A stretch of 30,218 nucleotides of DNA from a virus. The translations under genes and the position numbers were made by a program. Where the stretch lies: positions 1 through 30,218 of the IMG/VR virus record IMGVR_UViG_3300032722_000689; one strand, 5' to 3'. The notes under the pieces were generated by a model. That model had not been told where the DNA came from and ran no database searches. It saw only the letters and a list, made by a program, of their open reading frames with translations. Below, one piece after another: positions 5,158-10,938 of the stretch (its first letter is position 1; each line of letters opens with the position of its first letter).

Positions 5158-5232
5158 TGGCGGGTCTTGCAGGAATCGAACCCACACTTTAACGTCCGTA
5201 GCGTTACGTAATTTCCATTTTACTAAAGACCC
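5158..5232 (-). tRNA. tRNA-Arg(ACG)
   Basis: Acceptor GGGTCTT/AAGACCC, anticodon stem TAACG/CGTTA, loop CTACGGA (anticodon ACG, reads CGU and, if A34 becomes inosine, CGC/CGA), T-loop TTCGATT, discriminator G, CCA. Confidence 0.93.
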
Positions 5233-5238
5233 TTTGTT

Positions 5239-5326
5239 TGGCGGAAAGTATAGGATTCGAACCTATGCATCTCGTTAGAAATGACGGTTTAGCAAACCGT
5301 TGCCTTAACCACTCGGCCAACTTTCC
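5239..5326 (-). tRNA. tRNA-Ser(GCT)
   Basis: Acceptor GGAAAGT/ACTTTCC, anticodon stem ACGGT/ACCGT, loop TTGCTAA (anticodon GCT), long class II variable arm, T-arm ATAGG-TTCGAAT-CCTAT, discriminator G, CCA. Confidence 0.95.
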
Positions 5327-5333
5327 TTTGTTT

Positions 5334-5407
5334 TGGTAGCCAGTACAAGAATTGAACTTGTAATAAACGCTTATCAAGCGTCCGTTATACCATTTAACTA
5401 ACCGGCT
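5334..5407 (-). tRNA. tRNA-Ile(GAT)
   Basis: Acceptor AGCCGGT/ACTGGCT, anticodon stem GACGC/GCGTT, loop TTGATAA (anticodon GAT), T-arm ACAAG-TTCAATT-CTTGT, discriminator A, CCA. Confidence 0.93.
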
Positions 5408-5412
5408 ATATA

Positions 5413-5490
5413 TGGCTCCGTCTTGTGGAATCGAACCACACTCTATACTGATTAACAGTCAGTCGCGTACACCTTGCTCGCTCAGACGGA
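5413..5490 (-). tRNA. tRNA-Asn(GTT), copy 1
   Basis: Acceptor TCCGTCT/AGACGGA, anticodon stem ACTGA/TCAGT, loop CTGTTAA (anticodon GTT), T-arm TGTGG-TTCGATT-CCACA, discriminator G, CCA. Confidence 0.93.
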
Positions 5491-5498
5491 ATTGTTAT

Positions 5499-5573
5499 TG
5501 GTCTCAGTGGAGTGAATCGAACACTCGACGTCTTGGTCCCAAACCAAGCGACATACCACTTGCCTACACTGAG
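5499..5573 (-). tRNA. tRNA-Pro(TGG)
   Basis: Acceptor CTCAGTG/CACTGAG, anticodon stem CTTGG/CCAAG, loop TTTGGGA (anticodon TGG), T-arm GAGTG-TTCGATT-CACTC, discriminator A, CCA. Confidence 0.95.
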
Positions 5574-5580
5574 ATTGTTA

Positions 5581-5656
5581 TGGTGCCCTCTGTCTGATTC
5601 GAACAGACCACATCCTGATTACAAAACAGGTGCTCTACCTAATGAGCTAAGAGGGC
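5581..5656 (-). tRNA. tRNA-Thr(TGT)
   Basis: Acceptor GCCCTCT/AGAGGGC, D-arm GCTC..GAGC, anticodon loop TTTGTAA (anticodon TGT) with a T31-T39 mismatch, T-arm GTCTG-TTCGAAT-CAGAC, discriminator A, CCA. It lies just downstream of an intrinsic-terminator-like hairpin. Confidence 0.93.
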
Positions 5657-5658
5657 AT

Positions 5659-5698
5659 AAAAAACCCTCAAGCTGTTCAGTTAAGCAACAGAAGAGGG
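5659..5698 (-). terminator. Intrinsic terminator within the tRNA cluster
   Basis: On the minus strand: CCCTC-TT-CTGTT, loop of nine bases, AACAG-CTT-GAGGG, followed by TTTTTT. It lies between tRNA-Val and tRNA-Thr, so it would split the cluster. Its GAGGG arm could alternatively pair with the CCCTC at the start of tRNA-Thr, a possible leak or antitermination switch. Confidence 0.75.
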
Positions 5699-5710
5699 CC
5701 GTATTAAAAT

Positions 5711-5786
5711 TGGTAGGACTTGCCAGGTTCGAACTGACGACATCCACGGTGTAAACGTGGCGCTCTACCAACTGAGCTAAAGTCCT
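5711..5786 (-). tRNA. tRNA-Val(TAC)
   Basis: Acceptor AGGACTT/AAGTCCT, D-arm GCTC..GAGC, anticodon stem CCACG/CGTGG, loop TTTACAC (anticodon TAC), T-arm GTCAG-TTCGAAC-CTGGC, discriminator A, CCA. Confidence 0.95.
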
Positions 5787-5790
5787 ATTA

Positions 5791-5864
5791 TGGTTGCGGG
5801 TCCTGGAATCGCACCAGGGACTGGGGCTTATGAGACCCCTGAGATACTCCTTCTCCAACCCGCG
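5791..5864 (-). tRNA. Initiator tRNA-fMet(CAT)
   Basis: Acceptor CGCGGGT/ACCCGCA has the C1-A72 mismatch that marks bacterial initiator tRNA. The anticodon stem ends in consecutive G-C pairs (GGGGT/GCCCC) around loop CTCATAA (anticodon CAT), as required for P-site entry. T-arm CCTGG-TGCGATT-CCAGG, discriminator A, CCA. Confidence 0.88.
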
Positions 5865-5870
5865 ATAGAT

Positions 5871-5946
5871 TGGTAGATATGACTGGACTCGAACCAGTGA
5901 TAGTCTCCGTATGAAGGAGGTGCATTAGCCACTATGCTACATATCT
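5871..5946 (-). tRNA. tRNA with CAT anticodon (elongator Met or Ile2)
   Basis: Acceptor AGATATG/CATATCT, D-arm GCAT..ATGC, anticodon stem with one 27-43 mismatch, loop TTCATAC (anticodon CAT), T-arm ACTGG-TTCGAGT-CCAGT, discriminator A, CCA. Met versus lysidine-modified Ile (AUA) cannot be settled here. Confidence 0.9.
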
Positions 5947-5951
5947 ATAAT

Positions 5952-6027
5952 TGGCTCCGAGCCCTGGAATCGAACCAGGCTTAACGGATTAACAGTCCGC
6001 CGCCTACACCGTGTTTGCTTGCTCGGA
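5952..6027 (-). tRNA. tRNA-Asn(GTT), copy 2
   Basis: Acceptor TCCGAGC/GCTCGGA, anticodon stem CGGA/TCCG, loop CTGTTAA (anticodon GTT), T-arm CCTGG-TTCGATT-CCAGG, discriminator G, CCA. Its first 24 bases are also the last eight codons (with stop) of the HNH endonuclease gene. Confidence 0.93.
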
Positions 6028-6642
6028 ATTGATTGTTACTAAAATACTATTTGCAAGTCTCATATTAGCTGGGGTATCATTGAACCCTAATGCTTTTAAT
6101 GCAGGCTTTGCAAATTTATGTTTCTTTAATTCTTCAGTTAGTAGTATAACATCTACTTTTTTATTTGTCTTTATATTTCTTGCCCTGAACGTAGGAGTCT
6201 GACTATGGCAGTTAGGACACAATAATCGTAAATTTTCTACTTTATTATTTTTATTATTACCATCAATATGATCTAATTCTACCATTAGATATTCGCCTTG
6301 CCAGTTTTCCCCGACTCCACATTTTTCACATCGGTGTCCACGTTCGTGTAGTAATCTTTTCTTTACAGATTCATTGCTCATTTCTTCGTATGGGCGACTC
6401 CACGATTGTTTACGTTTTGTTTCTGCAGCACGTTTTTGTTGATCATCGTAATCGTACTTGGAACGTTTATCAGCGGCAAGTGCTTTTTGTTCTTCTTCGG
6501 TTAAAGAATACCAGTACTTTGCATTCGATAATCGCTTCTTTTCTATTGCTTCAGGGCTAAATGTTCTACTGTTAGAACATTTTCTACTACAGTATGCACC
6601 ATTCATATTATGGTCTGCATTACACTTAGGACATTGTTTCAT
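6004..6642 (-). CDS. HNH endonuclease, probable homing type, in tRNA cluster
   Basis: A 212-residue protein. An N-terminal zinc-ribbon-like unit has Cys 4, 7, 18 and 22 (CPKC...YCSRKC). A charged linker follows. The HNH nuclease core has CEKCG, then ELDHIDGNNKNN, then NLRLLCPNCHSQ: the catalytic H of DHID, the N of the NNKVENL segment, and paired Cys for structural zinc. The C-terminal 50 residues (KKHKFAKPALKALGF..) look like a DNA-binding helix bundle. A strong GGAGG lies six bases before ATG, and a CATAAATA late-type octamer 17 bases upstream. It sits between tRNA-Gly(TCC) and tRNA-Asn, and its last seven residues plus stop are encoded by the 5' part of tRNA-Asn. Free-standing HNH genes of T4-like phages commonly act as homing or intron-like nucleases; the role here is inferred. 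Confidence 0.88.
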   Translation of the reverse strand: MKQCPKCNADHNMNGAYCSRKCSNSRTFSPEAIEKKRLSNAKYWYSLTEEEQKALAADKRSKYDYDDQQKRAAETKRKQSWSRPYEEMSNESVKKRLLHERGHRCEKCGVGENWQGEYLMVELDHIDGNNKNNKVENLRLLCPNCHSQTPTFRARNIKTNKKVDVILLTEELKKHKFAKPALKALGFNDTPANMRLANSILVTINSEQANTV

Positions 6643-6658
6643 ATCGAACCTCCAATAT

Positions 6659-6666
6659 TATTTATG
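6659..6666 (-). promoter_or_regulatory. T4 late-type promoter octamer (HNH gene)
   Basis: CATAAATA on the minus strand, 17 bases before the HNH start, leaving room for its GGAGG site. Confidence 0.5.
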
Positions 6667-6696
6667 ATTTATGTCGCTGGTTCAAAATAAAATGTA

Positions 6697-6770
6697 TGGA
6701 GCGGGATATCGGAATCGAACCGATGACCGAAGATTGGAAATCTGCTGTTTTGCCCCTAAACTAATCCCGC
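6697..6770 (-). tRNA. tRNA-Gly(TCC)
   Basis: Acceptor GCGGGAT/ATCCCGC, anticodon stem GCAGA/TCTTC (one mismatch), loop TTTCCAA (anticodon TCC), T-arm ATCGG-TTCGATT-CCGAT, discriminator T typical of bacterial Gly, CCA. Confidence 0.93.
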
Positions 6771-6779
6771 ATAATACTC

Positions 6780-6853
6780 TGGCGAATCTCCAGGGAGTCG
6801 AACCCCGGCCTGAGGCTTTGGAGGCCGCTGTGCTACCGTAACACTTGAGACTC
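6780..6853 (-). tRNA. tRNA-Trp(CCA)
   Basis: Acceptor GAGTCTC/GAGATTC, anticodon loop CTCCAAA (anticodon CCA) on stem GCGGC/GCCTC with one mismatch, T-loop TTCGACT, discriminator G typical of bacterial Trp, CCA. Confidence 0.92.
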
Positions 6854-6861
6854 GTAAAACT

Positions 6862-6937
6862 TGGTGGAGACAGTCGGGATCGAACCGACCACCTACTGCT
6901 TGCAAAGCAGCCGCTCTCCCAAATGAGCTATGCCCCC
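6862..6937 (-). tRNA. tRNA-Ala(TGC)
   Basis: Acceptor GGGGGCA/TGTCTCC with two G-T pairs, D-arm GCTC..GAGC, anticodon stem GCTGC/GCAGT, loop TTTGCAA (anticodon TGC), T-arm GTCGG-TTCGATC-CCGAC, discriminator A, CCA. Confidence 0.94.
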
Positions 6938-6945
6938 ATAAAACT

Positions 6946-7021
6946 TGGAGCGGAATAAGAGATTCGAACTCTCGACCTCGACGTTGGCAACGTTGTGCTC
7001 TACCAGCTGAGCTAATTCCGC
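6946..7021 (-). tRNA. tRNA-Gly(GCC)
   Basis: Acceptor GCGGAAT/ATTCCGC, D-arm GCTC..GAGC, anticodon loop TTGCCAA (anticodon GCC) with one stem mismatch, T-loop TTCGAAT, discriminator T, CCA. Confidence 0.94.
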
Positions 7022-7049
7022 ATTGTATTACTTATACTTCTTTGATACT

Positions 7050-7133
7050 TGGTGGAGAATACTGGGATCGAACCAGTCGTGCCATAGGCGGCGGATTTAC
7101 AGTCCACTGCATCACCATTGATGCTTCTTCTCC
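7050..7133 (-). tRNA. tRNA-Tyr(GTA)
   Basis: Acceptor GGAGAAG/ATTCTCC (last pair mismatched), anticodon stem GTGGA/TCCGC, loop CTGTAAA (anticodon GTA), long class II variable arm as in bacterial Tyr, T-arm ACTGG-TTCGATC-CCAGT, CCA. First tRNA of the main cluster. Confidence 0.94.
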
Positions 7134-7138
7134 ATTGT

Positions 7139-7230
7139 TTATAGTAAAATGCTCTGGTGCTGTTTCAGTTCTTATATAAGAGAACCTGCGTATGTATTGG
7201 CTTCTTCTCCTCCAAAGCACTTTACTATAA
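7139..7230 (-). ncRNA. Long-stem hairpin element D in the tRNA-operon leader
   Basis: Arms 7139-7157 and 7212-7230 form a 19-bp uninterrupted stem on the minus-strand RNA; two pairs are G-U. The 54-base loop holds a GTTCT/AGAAC hairpin. It ends five bases before tRNA-Tyr and lies about 60 bases downstream of the cluster promoter. The stem sequence differs from elements A to C. Confidence 0.6.
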
Positions 7231-7292
7231 CTAGATTTTTCACACCACACTAGGTGCTCCATCCTTAGTTCCGCCCATTTATGCTTTTTTAT

Positions 7293-7322
7293 AGTGTAGC
7301 ATAGGATCTCGTTCCCTGTCAA
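7293..7322 (-). promoter_or_regulatory. Sigma70-type promoter of the tRNA cluster
   Basis: TTGACA (7317-7322), 18 bases, TACACT (7293-7298) on the minus strand. It precedes hairpin D and tRNA-Tyr and is the likely main cluster promoter. Confidence 0.75.
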
Positions 7323-7335
7323 CACTTAATTCTTA

Positions 7336-7491
7336 TTATCTACGAGCTCGAGCTTTTTCAAGTAGTTGAGCTTGTTCCGCTAAACTCTTAATATATGCTT
7401 CTGCTCTGGCAATCTTTGCTTCCACCAATGCAACCTTCTGCTCCGATGTTAGCAAAAACTGACTATCTAAAATCTTACGTTTTTCTAACAT
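7336..7491 (-). CDS. 51-residue charged helical protein
   Basis: A small protein (starts MLEKRKILDSQFLLTSEQKV) that is almost wholly helix-forming, with alternating Lys/Glu/Ala/Leu and an Arg-rich end (KARARR), so a short coiled coil is likely. AAGGATAAGG precedes the ATG closely. It lies between an intrinsic terminator (7511-7538) and the tRNA-cluster promoter, so its own promoter is unclear. No homologue is recognised; the coding call rests on composition, ribosome site and position. Confidence 0.5.
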   Translation of the reverse strand: MLEKRKILDSQFLLTSEQKVALVEAKIARAEAYIKSLAEQAQLLEKARARR

Positions 7492-7510
7492 TTCCTTATC
7501 CTTTAAAAAC

Positions 7511-7538
7511 AAAAAACCCTGGGGTTTTAATCCAGGGT
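7511..7538 (-). terminator. Intrinsic terminator
   Basis: On the minus strand ACCCTGG, nine-base loop, CCAGGGT, then TTTTTGTTTTT. It closes the transcript from the tandem promoters upstream. Confidence 0.85.
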
Positions 7539-7567
7539 CCTTAAAGTTTGTATGATTATTTTGTTAC

Positions 7568-7729
7568 TTAATCATCGTATCCTTCATGGACCCCAATTCT
7601 AATCTCTGTTCCGCGATCTAAATTACTAGGATTACTAAACATCGCCGGTGCACAATTTACTGACCAATAGGCTGACACGCCTGTTTGGACTGTATGTTGT
7701 ATGGACTGTTTAGAGTTCTGTAATTTCAT
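7568..7729 (-). CDS. 53-residue small protein of unknown function
   Basis: It begins MKLQNSKQSIQHTVQTGVSA and ends acidic (GVHEGYDD). An in-frame upstream GTG at 7771 would sit inside the promoter, so the ATG at 7729 is preferred. That ATG lies about three bases after the expected transcription start of the 7739-7767 promoter, so the mRNA would be nearly leaderless and no Shine-Dalgarno exists. A strong terminator follows. It could be a small early protein, or the transcript could be non-coding. No family is recognised. Confidence 0.4.
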   Translation of the reverse strand: MKLQNSKQSIQHTVQTGVSAYWSVNCAPAMFSNPSNLDRGTEIRIGVHEGYDD

Positions 7730-7738
7730 AATATATCT

Positions 7739-7767
7739 ATTGTAGCTTATTGAGCTTTTACTGTCAA
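7739..7767 (-). promoter_or_regulatory. Sigma70-type promoter P2 of a duplicated pair
   Basis: TTGACA (7762-7767), 17 bases, TACAAT (7739-7744) on the minus strand. The spacer begins GTAAAAG and the -10 is followed by AGA, as in P1. Confidence 0.87.
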
Positions 7768-7833
7768 CCACCTATTGGCCGATCAGTAATTTATTTATCC
7801 TTTTGTAAAAACTTTGTTACTTAATATAGTTCT

Positions 7834-7862
7834 ATTGTATGTTATTTATCTTTTACTGTCAA
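7834..7862 (-). promoter_or_regulatory. Sigma70-type promoter P1 of a duplicated pair
   Basis: TTGACA (7857-7862), 17 bases, TACAAT (7834-7839) on the minus strand, just after the symporter stop. Nearly the same as P2 across 30 bases. Confidence 0.87.
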
Positions 7863-7866
7863 CCTG

Positions 7867-9318
7867 TTAGTAGCTCGGAGGTGCAAAAGTAAACTTACCA
7901 TCTCTGGATAGACGTTCAACCAGTCCGCCCAAGAGTGTAATTGTAGCACTAACTATTAGACAAGTAAAGAATCCAACCAAACTTAAATTAACCATTTTGT
8001 TCAAACTGGCATAGCTGTATAATGGTACGCCCATGGCCAAGGCCAGCAAGATGCCTGTGACTAAACTGCGCGGTTGCAACCATGCAGGTCTAAACAATGC
8101 TACAATGCTGGGCACAATGAATGTCATGCAAATACTGCCAGTTACGAATCCAAAATACAAAATGTTTACACCCGGAATGTTTACCAACAACCAGCTTAGT
8201 CCAACTATGGCCACGGTTGCAATGCGGCTTGCATCAATTGACTGTTCTTCTGCGATTGTTCGAAATTGCGGAATGATGTCATTGCTGATCAATGTAGTTA
8301 CACTGGTAATCTGACTATCAAGTATGCTGGTCAATGCTGTCAACAACATAAACACAACCAATCCCAGGGCCCACGGATCTAATAATTTTGCAATCACAGC
8401 AACATTGGTTAATTGTGCATTGGCAGGAGTTATACCCATACCAGCAGCAACAAATCCTAGTGTGCCAAATAATGCAGGAGCTATAAAGAATAGTCCAGCG
8501 GCCGCAAAATAAGTACGTTTAATTTTGGTTGGATTAATAACAAACGCACGTTGCCAAAAGCTATTGTCCGACCACGGTAAACTAAAATGTCTAAACAATA
8601 GATATACACCTGTTGTTAGAAATACTGTTAGTGCTTCAGGAGTGCCCCATAACGCACCGTACTGGCCTGTGGCTCCGTGCATACCTTGTACAATGGTAGC
8701 AAGGTCAGTCTTTGACCACACCAACGGAACAATTATCAATGCAGTTGCCAGTACAACTACCATCTTAAATATTTCTGTAACGTTGGTGCCTCTTAATCCT
8801 CGAAAAATAGAGAATACAATAGCACTAACTACCAAGAACCCTGCAGCAAGGTTCATGTTTAATCCTGTTAAGGTCTCGATTAGTTTACTACCGGCATAGA
8901 TATTCATACTAAACGCTGTAATAGCAATTAAAATAAATGCAAGAAGATAGGTATTGTGCGCTACACGTCCATAATGATTTTTGATATGTTCTGCAAATGT
9001 AAATCCAGTAGGATACAATGTTCTAATCTTGTGTGCACCGAATCCAAACAGAGCAAGGGTGGCAGTATTCATCCCAAGTGCCCAGAAGAATCCTGTAAAT
9101 CCAAACTGATAACTCAGTTGCGGAATTACAAATAGGGCTGTTGCCCAGGTCCATGCTGCTGTCAGACTAAACATGCCGCGAACTGTATCAAATTTTCTGC
9201 CGGCCAACAAAAAGTTTTCTTTTGTCTTGATAAGTTTTCCGCTAAATGCCCAGGTAAGTGTACCACATACAATAAAATACGTAGCCATTAACGCTAATAC
9301 AGTTGTTAAGTCCAACAT
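7867..9318 (-). CDS. Sodium:solute symporter family protein (DUR3/urea-transporter-like)
   Basis: A 483-residue integral membrane protein with about 13 hydrophobic spans separated by short loops, the length and layout of the sodium:solute symporter (SSS) family. The N-terminal part carries typical family text: NFLLAGRKFDTVRGMFSLTA around residues 35-54, then AAWTWATALFV and YQFGFTGFFWALG. That arrangement resembles the DUR3/urea-active transporter branch more than proline or pantothenate permeases. It would import a small solute using the sodium gradient across the host inner membrane. The ATG is four bases downstream of the oxygenase stop codon region and has AAGGA, so both genes form one operon behind a TATAAATA late promoter. 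A secondary transporter is rare in phages. The substrate (urea, polyamine, amino acid) is not readable. Confidence 0.85.
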   Translation of the reverse strand: MLDLTTVLALMATYFIVCGTLTWAFSGKLIKTKENFLLAGRKFDTVRGMFSLTAAWTWATALFVIPQLSYQFGFTGFFWALGMNTATLALFGFGAHKIRTLYPTGFTFAEHIKNHYGRVAHNTYLLAFILIAITAFSMNIYAGSKLIETLTGLNMNLAAGFLVVSAIVFSIFRGLRGTNVTEIFKMVVVLATALIIVPLVWSKTDLATIVQGMHGATGQYGALWGTPEALTVFLTTGVYLLFRHFSLPWSDNSFWQRAFVINPTKIKRTYFAAAGLFFIAPALFGTLGFVAAGMGITPANAQLTNVAVIAKLLDPWALGLVVFMLLTALTSILDSQITSVTTLISNDIIPQFRTIAEEQSIDASRIATVAIVGLSWLLVNIPGVNILYFGFVTGSICMTFIVPSIVALFRPAWLQPRSLVTGILLALAMGVPLYSYASLNKMVNLSLVGFFTCLIVSATITLLGGLVERLSRDGKFTFAPPSY

Positions 9319-9321
9319 TAA

Positions 9322-10011
9322 TTATCCTTGATTAATTTTATTACCAGTAACAACAAATATAAAATTTGTTTCGTATCCAAAGTTGCTTGTTCCGTGCGGC
9401 ACGTTACGGAAGTTCCAGTTATATACATCTCCAGCTTTCCATTGCAGAAACTTGTTGCCCATTTGAATTGCTTGCCCGTGTGCCCAGTCCTGAAAAGGAA
9501 TGATATAAATGCTGTGCTTATGAAAGTCCAGGTTCTTGTCGTAGACTGCTGTGGTAGTATCATCCACTTCCCATTCTTGATACTTGTGACGATCCAGGTG
9601 CATCATAAAATAATGCCCGGGTTCTTCAACTTGCACACGAATACGAGTCGATGCTGGATCTAATTCCAAGTTGGTGCTTATAATATCGTAGATAGCAGTA
9701 TTGCTTTCGCCGAAACTACGAATATACTTGTGCCCGTGCCCCGACACCAAATCAAAGTACTCTGCTAACCAGGCTTTGAATTGATCTTCGCTTACTTCAC
9801 CGTCGGTTGTAGCACTGGTACGCTTGATGTAATCTGGACGTATGAATACATTTTCAAAGAACGCAGGCAATGTTTCATCTTTAAAACTGTTAATAATATA
9901 TTCACAATGCGGTGCTAACTTTTCACCAAGGTTGCATATAGGATGCTGGGCGTAATCCCACTCCCATTCAATGATTTGATTCTTATATTGGTATTCTACC
10001 CATTTTTTCAT
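9322..10011 (-). CDS. Putative 2-oxoglutarate/Fe(II) oxygenase-like (cupin-fold) protein
   Basis: A 229-residue protein whose C-terminal half has the pattern of a double-stranded beta-helix oxygenase. It has GHYFMMHLDRHKY (an HxD iron site, residues about 145), then HKHSIYIIPFQDWAHG, then GDVYNWNFRNVPHGTSNFG with a distal His, and a final hydrophobic strand (NFIFVVTG). The usual Arg/Lys for 2-oxoglutarate is not obvious, so the cofactor is uncertain; an aspartyl/asparaginyl hydroxylase-like or plain cupin role is possible. It is the first gene after a perfect TATAAATA late promoter (10056-10063) and is followed with no gap by the symporter, suggesting a joint metabolic task. Confidence 0.62.
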   Translation of the reverse strand: MKKWVEYQYKNQIIEWEWDYAQHPICNLGEKLAPHCEYIINSFKDETLPAFFENVFIRPDYIKRTSATTDGEVSEDQFKAWLAEYFDLVSGHGHKYIRSFGESNTAIYDIISTNLELDPASTRIRVQVEEPGHYFMMHLDRHKYQEWEVDDTTTAVYDKNLDFHKHSIYIIPFQDWAHGQAIQMGNKFLQWKAGDVYNWNFRNVPHGTSNFGYETNFIFVVTGNKINQG

Positions 10012-10055
10012 AATTGTTTAATTTCAGGAGTTATAAGGAAACTGCGTGTGTAGTG

Positions 10056-10063
10056 TATTTATA
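10056..10063 (-). promoter_or_regulatory. T4 late promoter (oxygenase-symporter operon)
   Basis: Perfect TATAAATA on the minus strand, 45 bases before the oxygenase ATG. It is back to back with a plus-strand octamer. Confidence 0.75.
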
Positions 10064-10064
10064 T

Positions 10065-10072
10065 CATAAATA
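10065..10072 (+). promoter_or_regulatory. T4 late-type promoter, divergent
   Basis: CATAAATA on the plus strand, 24 bases before the ATG of the 165-residue gene. Only one base separates it from the divergent TATAAATA. Confidence 0.65.
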
Positions 10073-10096
10073 TTGCTATAAAACGAAAATAGAGCT

Positions 10097-10594
10097 ATGT
10101 TATACATACTAGAAAATATACATATCAACCCTGTAGAAAATCTATTCTATGGATCTGTGGAAAACAAATGGGAAGCAAAAGCATTTAAAGACCCAATTGA
10201 AAAACGTCATTTAGAAAAAGGTTCGTTTGCGTCTAACCAAACATCAGTTCTTAACGATCGTTCTATTAAAAAACTTGCTACCGGGGAATGGCAACTTACT
10301 AACATGTTTAAATTTTTTGTAAGTATTGCAGCTGCTTCAGAATACTTCGATGATTTAGTGAAGCCTGGATCCAACTACAGAGAACAACGTAAAGCATGGC
10401 ACCAAGCACATGGCATTTTAAACGAAGCTAATGTACTCGACGAAGATGGTAATATTGTTGCTGTATTAAATTCTTGTCAAGCGCATAAGTGCATTCACTT
10501 TGGCACTTGCCCAACAGATGGGTTAGGGTGTTCTCTGGTACCTACAACAACATTACCGGGAATTTACCCCATTTATCATTTAACTACAATTTAA
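10097..10594 (+). CDS. 165-residue protein of unknown function
   Basis: It begins MLYILENIHINPVENLFYGS. The first 130 residues are mixed and charged, and residues about 128-143 hold a cysteine cluster (SCQAHKC..FGTCPTDGLGC: four Cys and two His), a possible metal or iron-sulphur site or a surface disulphide set. No catalytic motif, signal peptide or membrane span is seen. It is one of three plus-strand genes in the window, expressed from a divergent late-type octamer, and its end overlaps the end of the convergent 115-residue gene by four bases. Family unknown. Confidence 0.65.
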   Translation: MLYILENIHINPVENLFYGSVENKWEAKAFKDPIEKRHLEKGSFASNQTSVLNDRSIKKLATGEWQLTNMFKFFVSIAAASEYFDDLVKPGSNYREQRKAWHQAHGILNEANVLDEDGNIVAVLNSCQAHKCIHFGTCPTDGLGCSLVPTTTLPGIYPIYHLTTI

Positions 10595-10938
10595 GGGTTT
10601 TGTACTTCTGTTGTACCCATAAAGGTCCATCCTGTATTAGGTGGAAAAACTACATCAGTTGTATTTACTGCCCATCCTTCAGTCGGATGTTTAATAGAAG
10701 AATAATACTGAACTGAATTTGATACAATTCTGCTGATAGATAAATTGCCAGATGCTTGATCCCAAGTATATGTTTCAGGAACTGTCATCACACCTTGTGA
10801 AAGAAGCTGAGTTTTTAGAGTGCTAATTCTAGCAACCGCGTCGGCTGAGTATGTTGAATTTTTATCTGCGTATGCTTCTTCGCCCGATGCAAATGTTGCA
10901 TCTGGTTTATTGTATACTGCGGTTATGGTAGTTGTCAT
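10591..10938 (-). CDS. 115-residue protein, third gene of the PP-loop operon
   Basis: A Thr/Ser/Ala-rich protein (MTTTITAVYNKPDATFASGE start), with a helical segment (SADAVARISTLKTQLLSQ) and a C-terminal part rich in aromatic residues and Pro (GWAVNTTDVVFPPNTGWTFM). Its ATG overlaps the stop of the PP-loop gene (ATGA), so it is translationally coupled. The composition resembles small virion or tail-associated proteins, but I recognise no family. It could be a substrate or partner of the PP-loop enzyme; that is only a guess from gene order. Confidence 0.65.
   Translation of the reverse strand: MTTTITAVYNKPDATFASGEEAYADKNSTYSADAVARISTLKTQLLSQGVMTVPETYTWDQASGNLSISRIVSNSVQYYSSIKHPTEGWAVNTTDVVFPPNTGWTFMGTTEVQNP

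Noticed and set aside
7032-7325. 97-codon minus-strand frame over tRNA-Tyr and its leader
   Set aside because: It covers a certain tRNA, hairpin D and the cluster promoter; no ribosome site or protein pattern.
8033-8899. Plus-strand frames over the symporter gene
   Set aside because: They are antisense shadows of a clear membrane-protein gene; several similar frames lie over gp32, UvsX and others.
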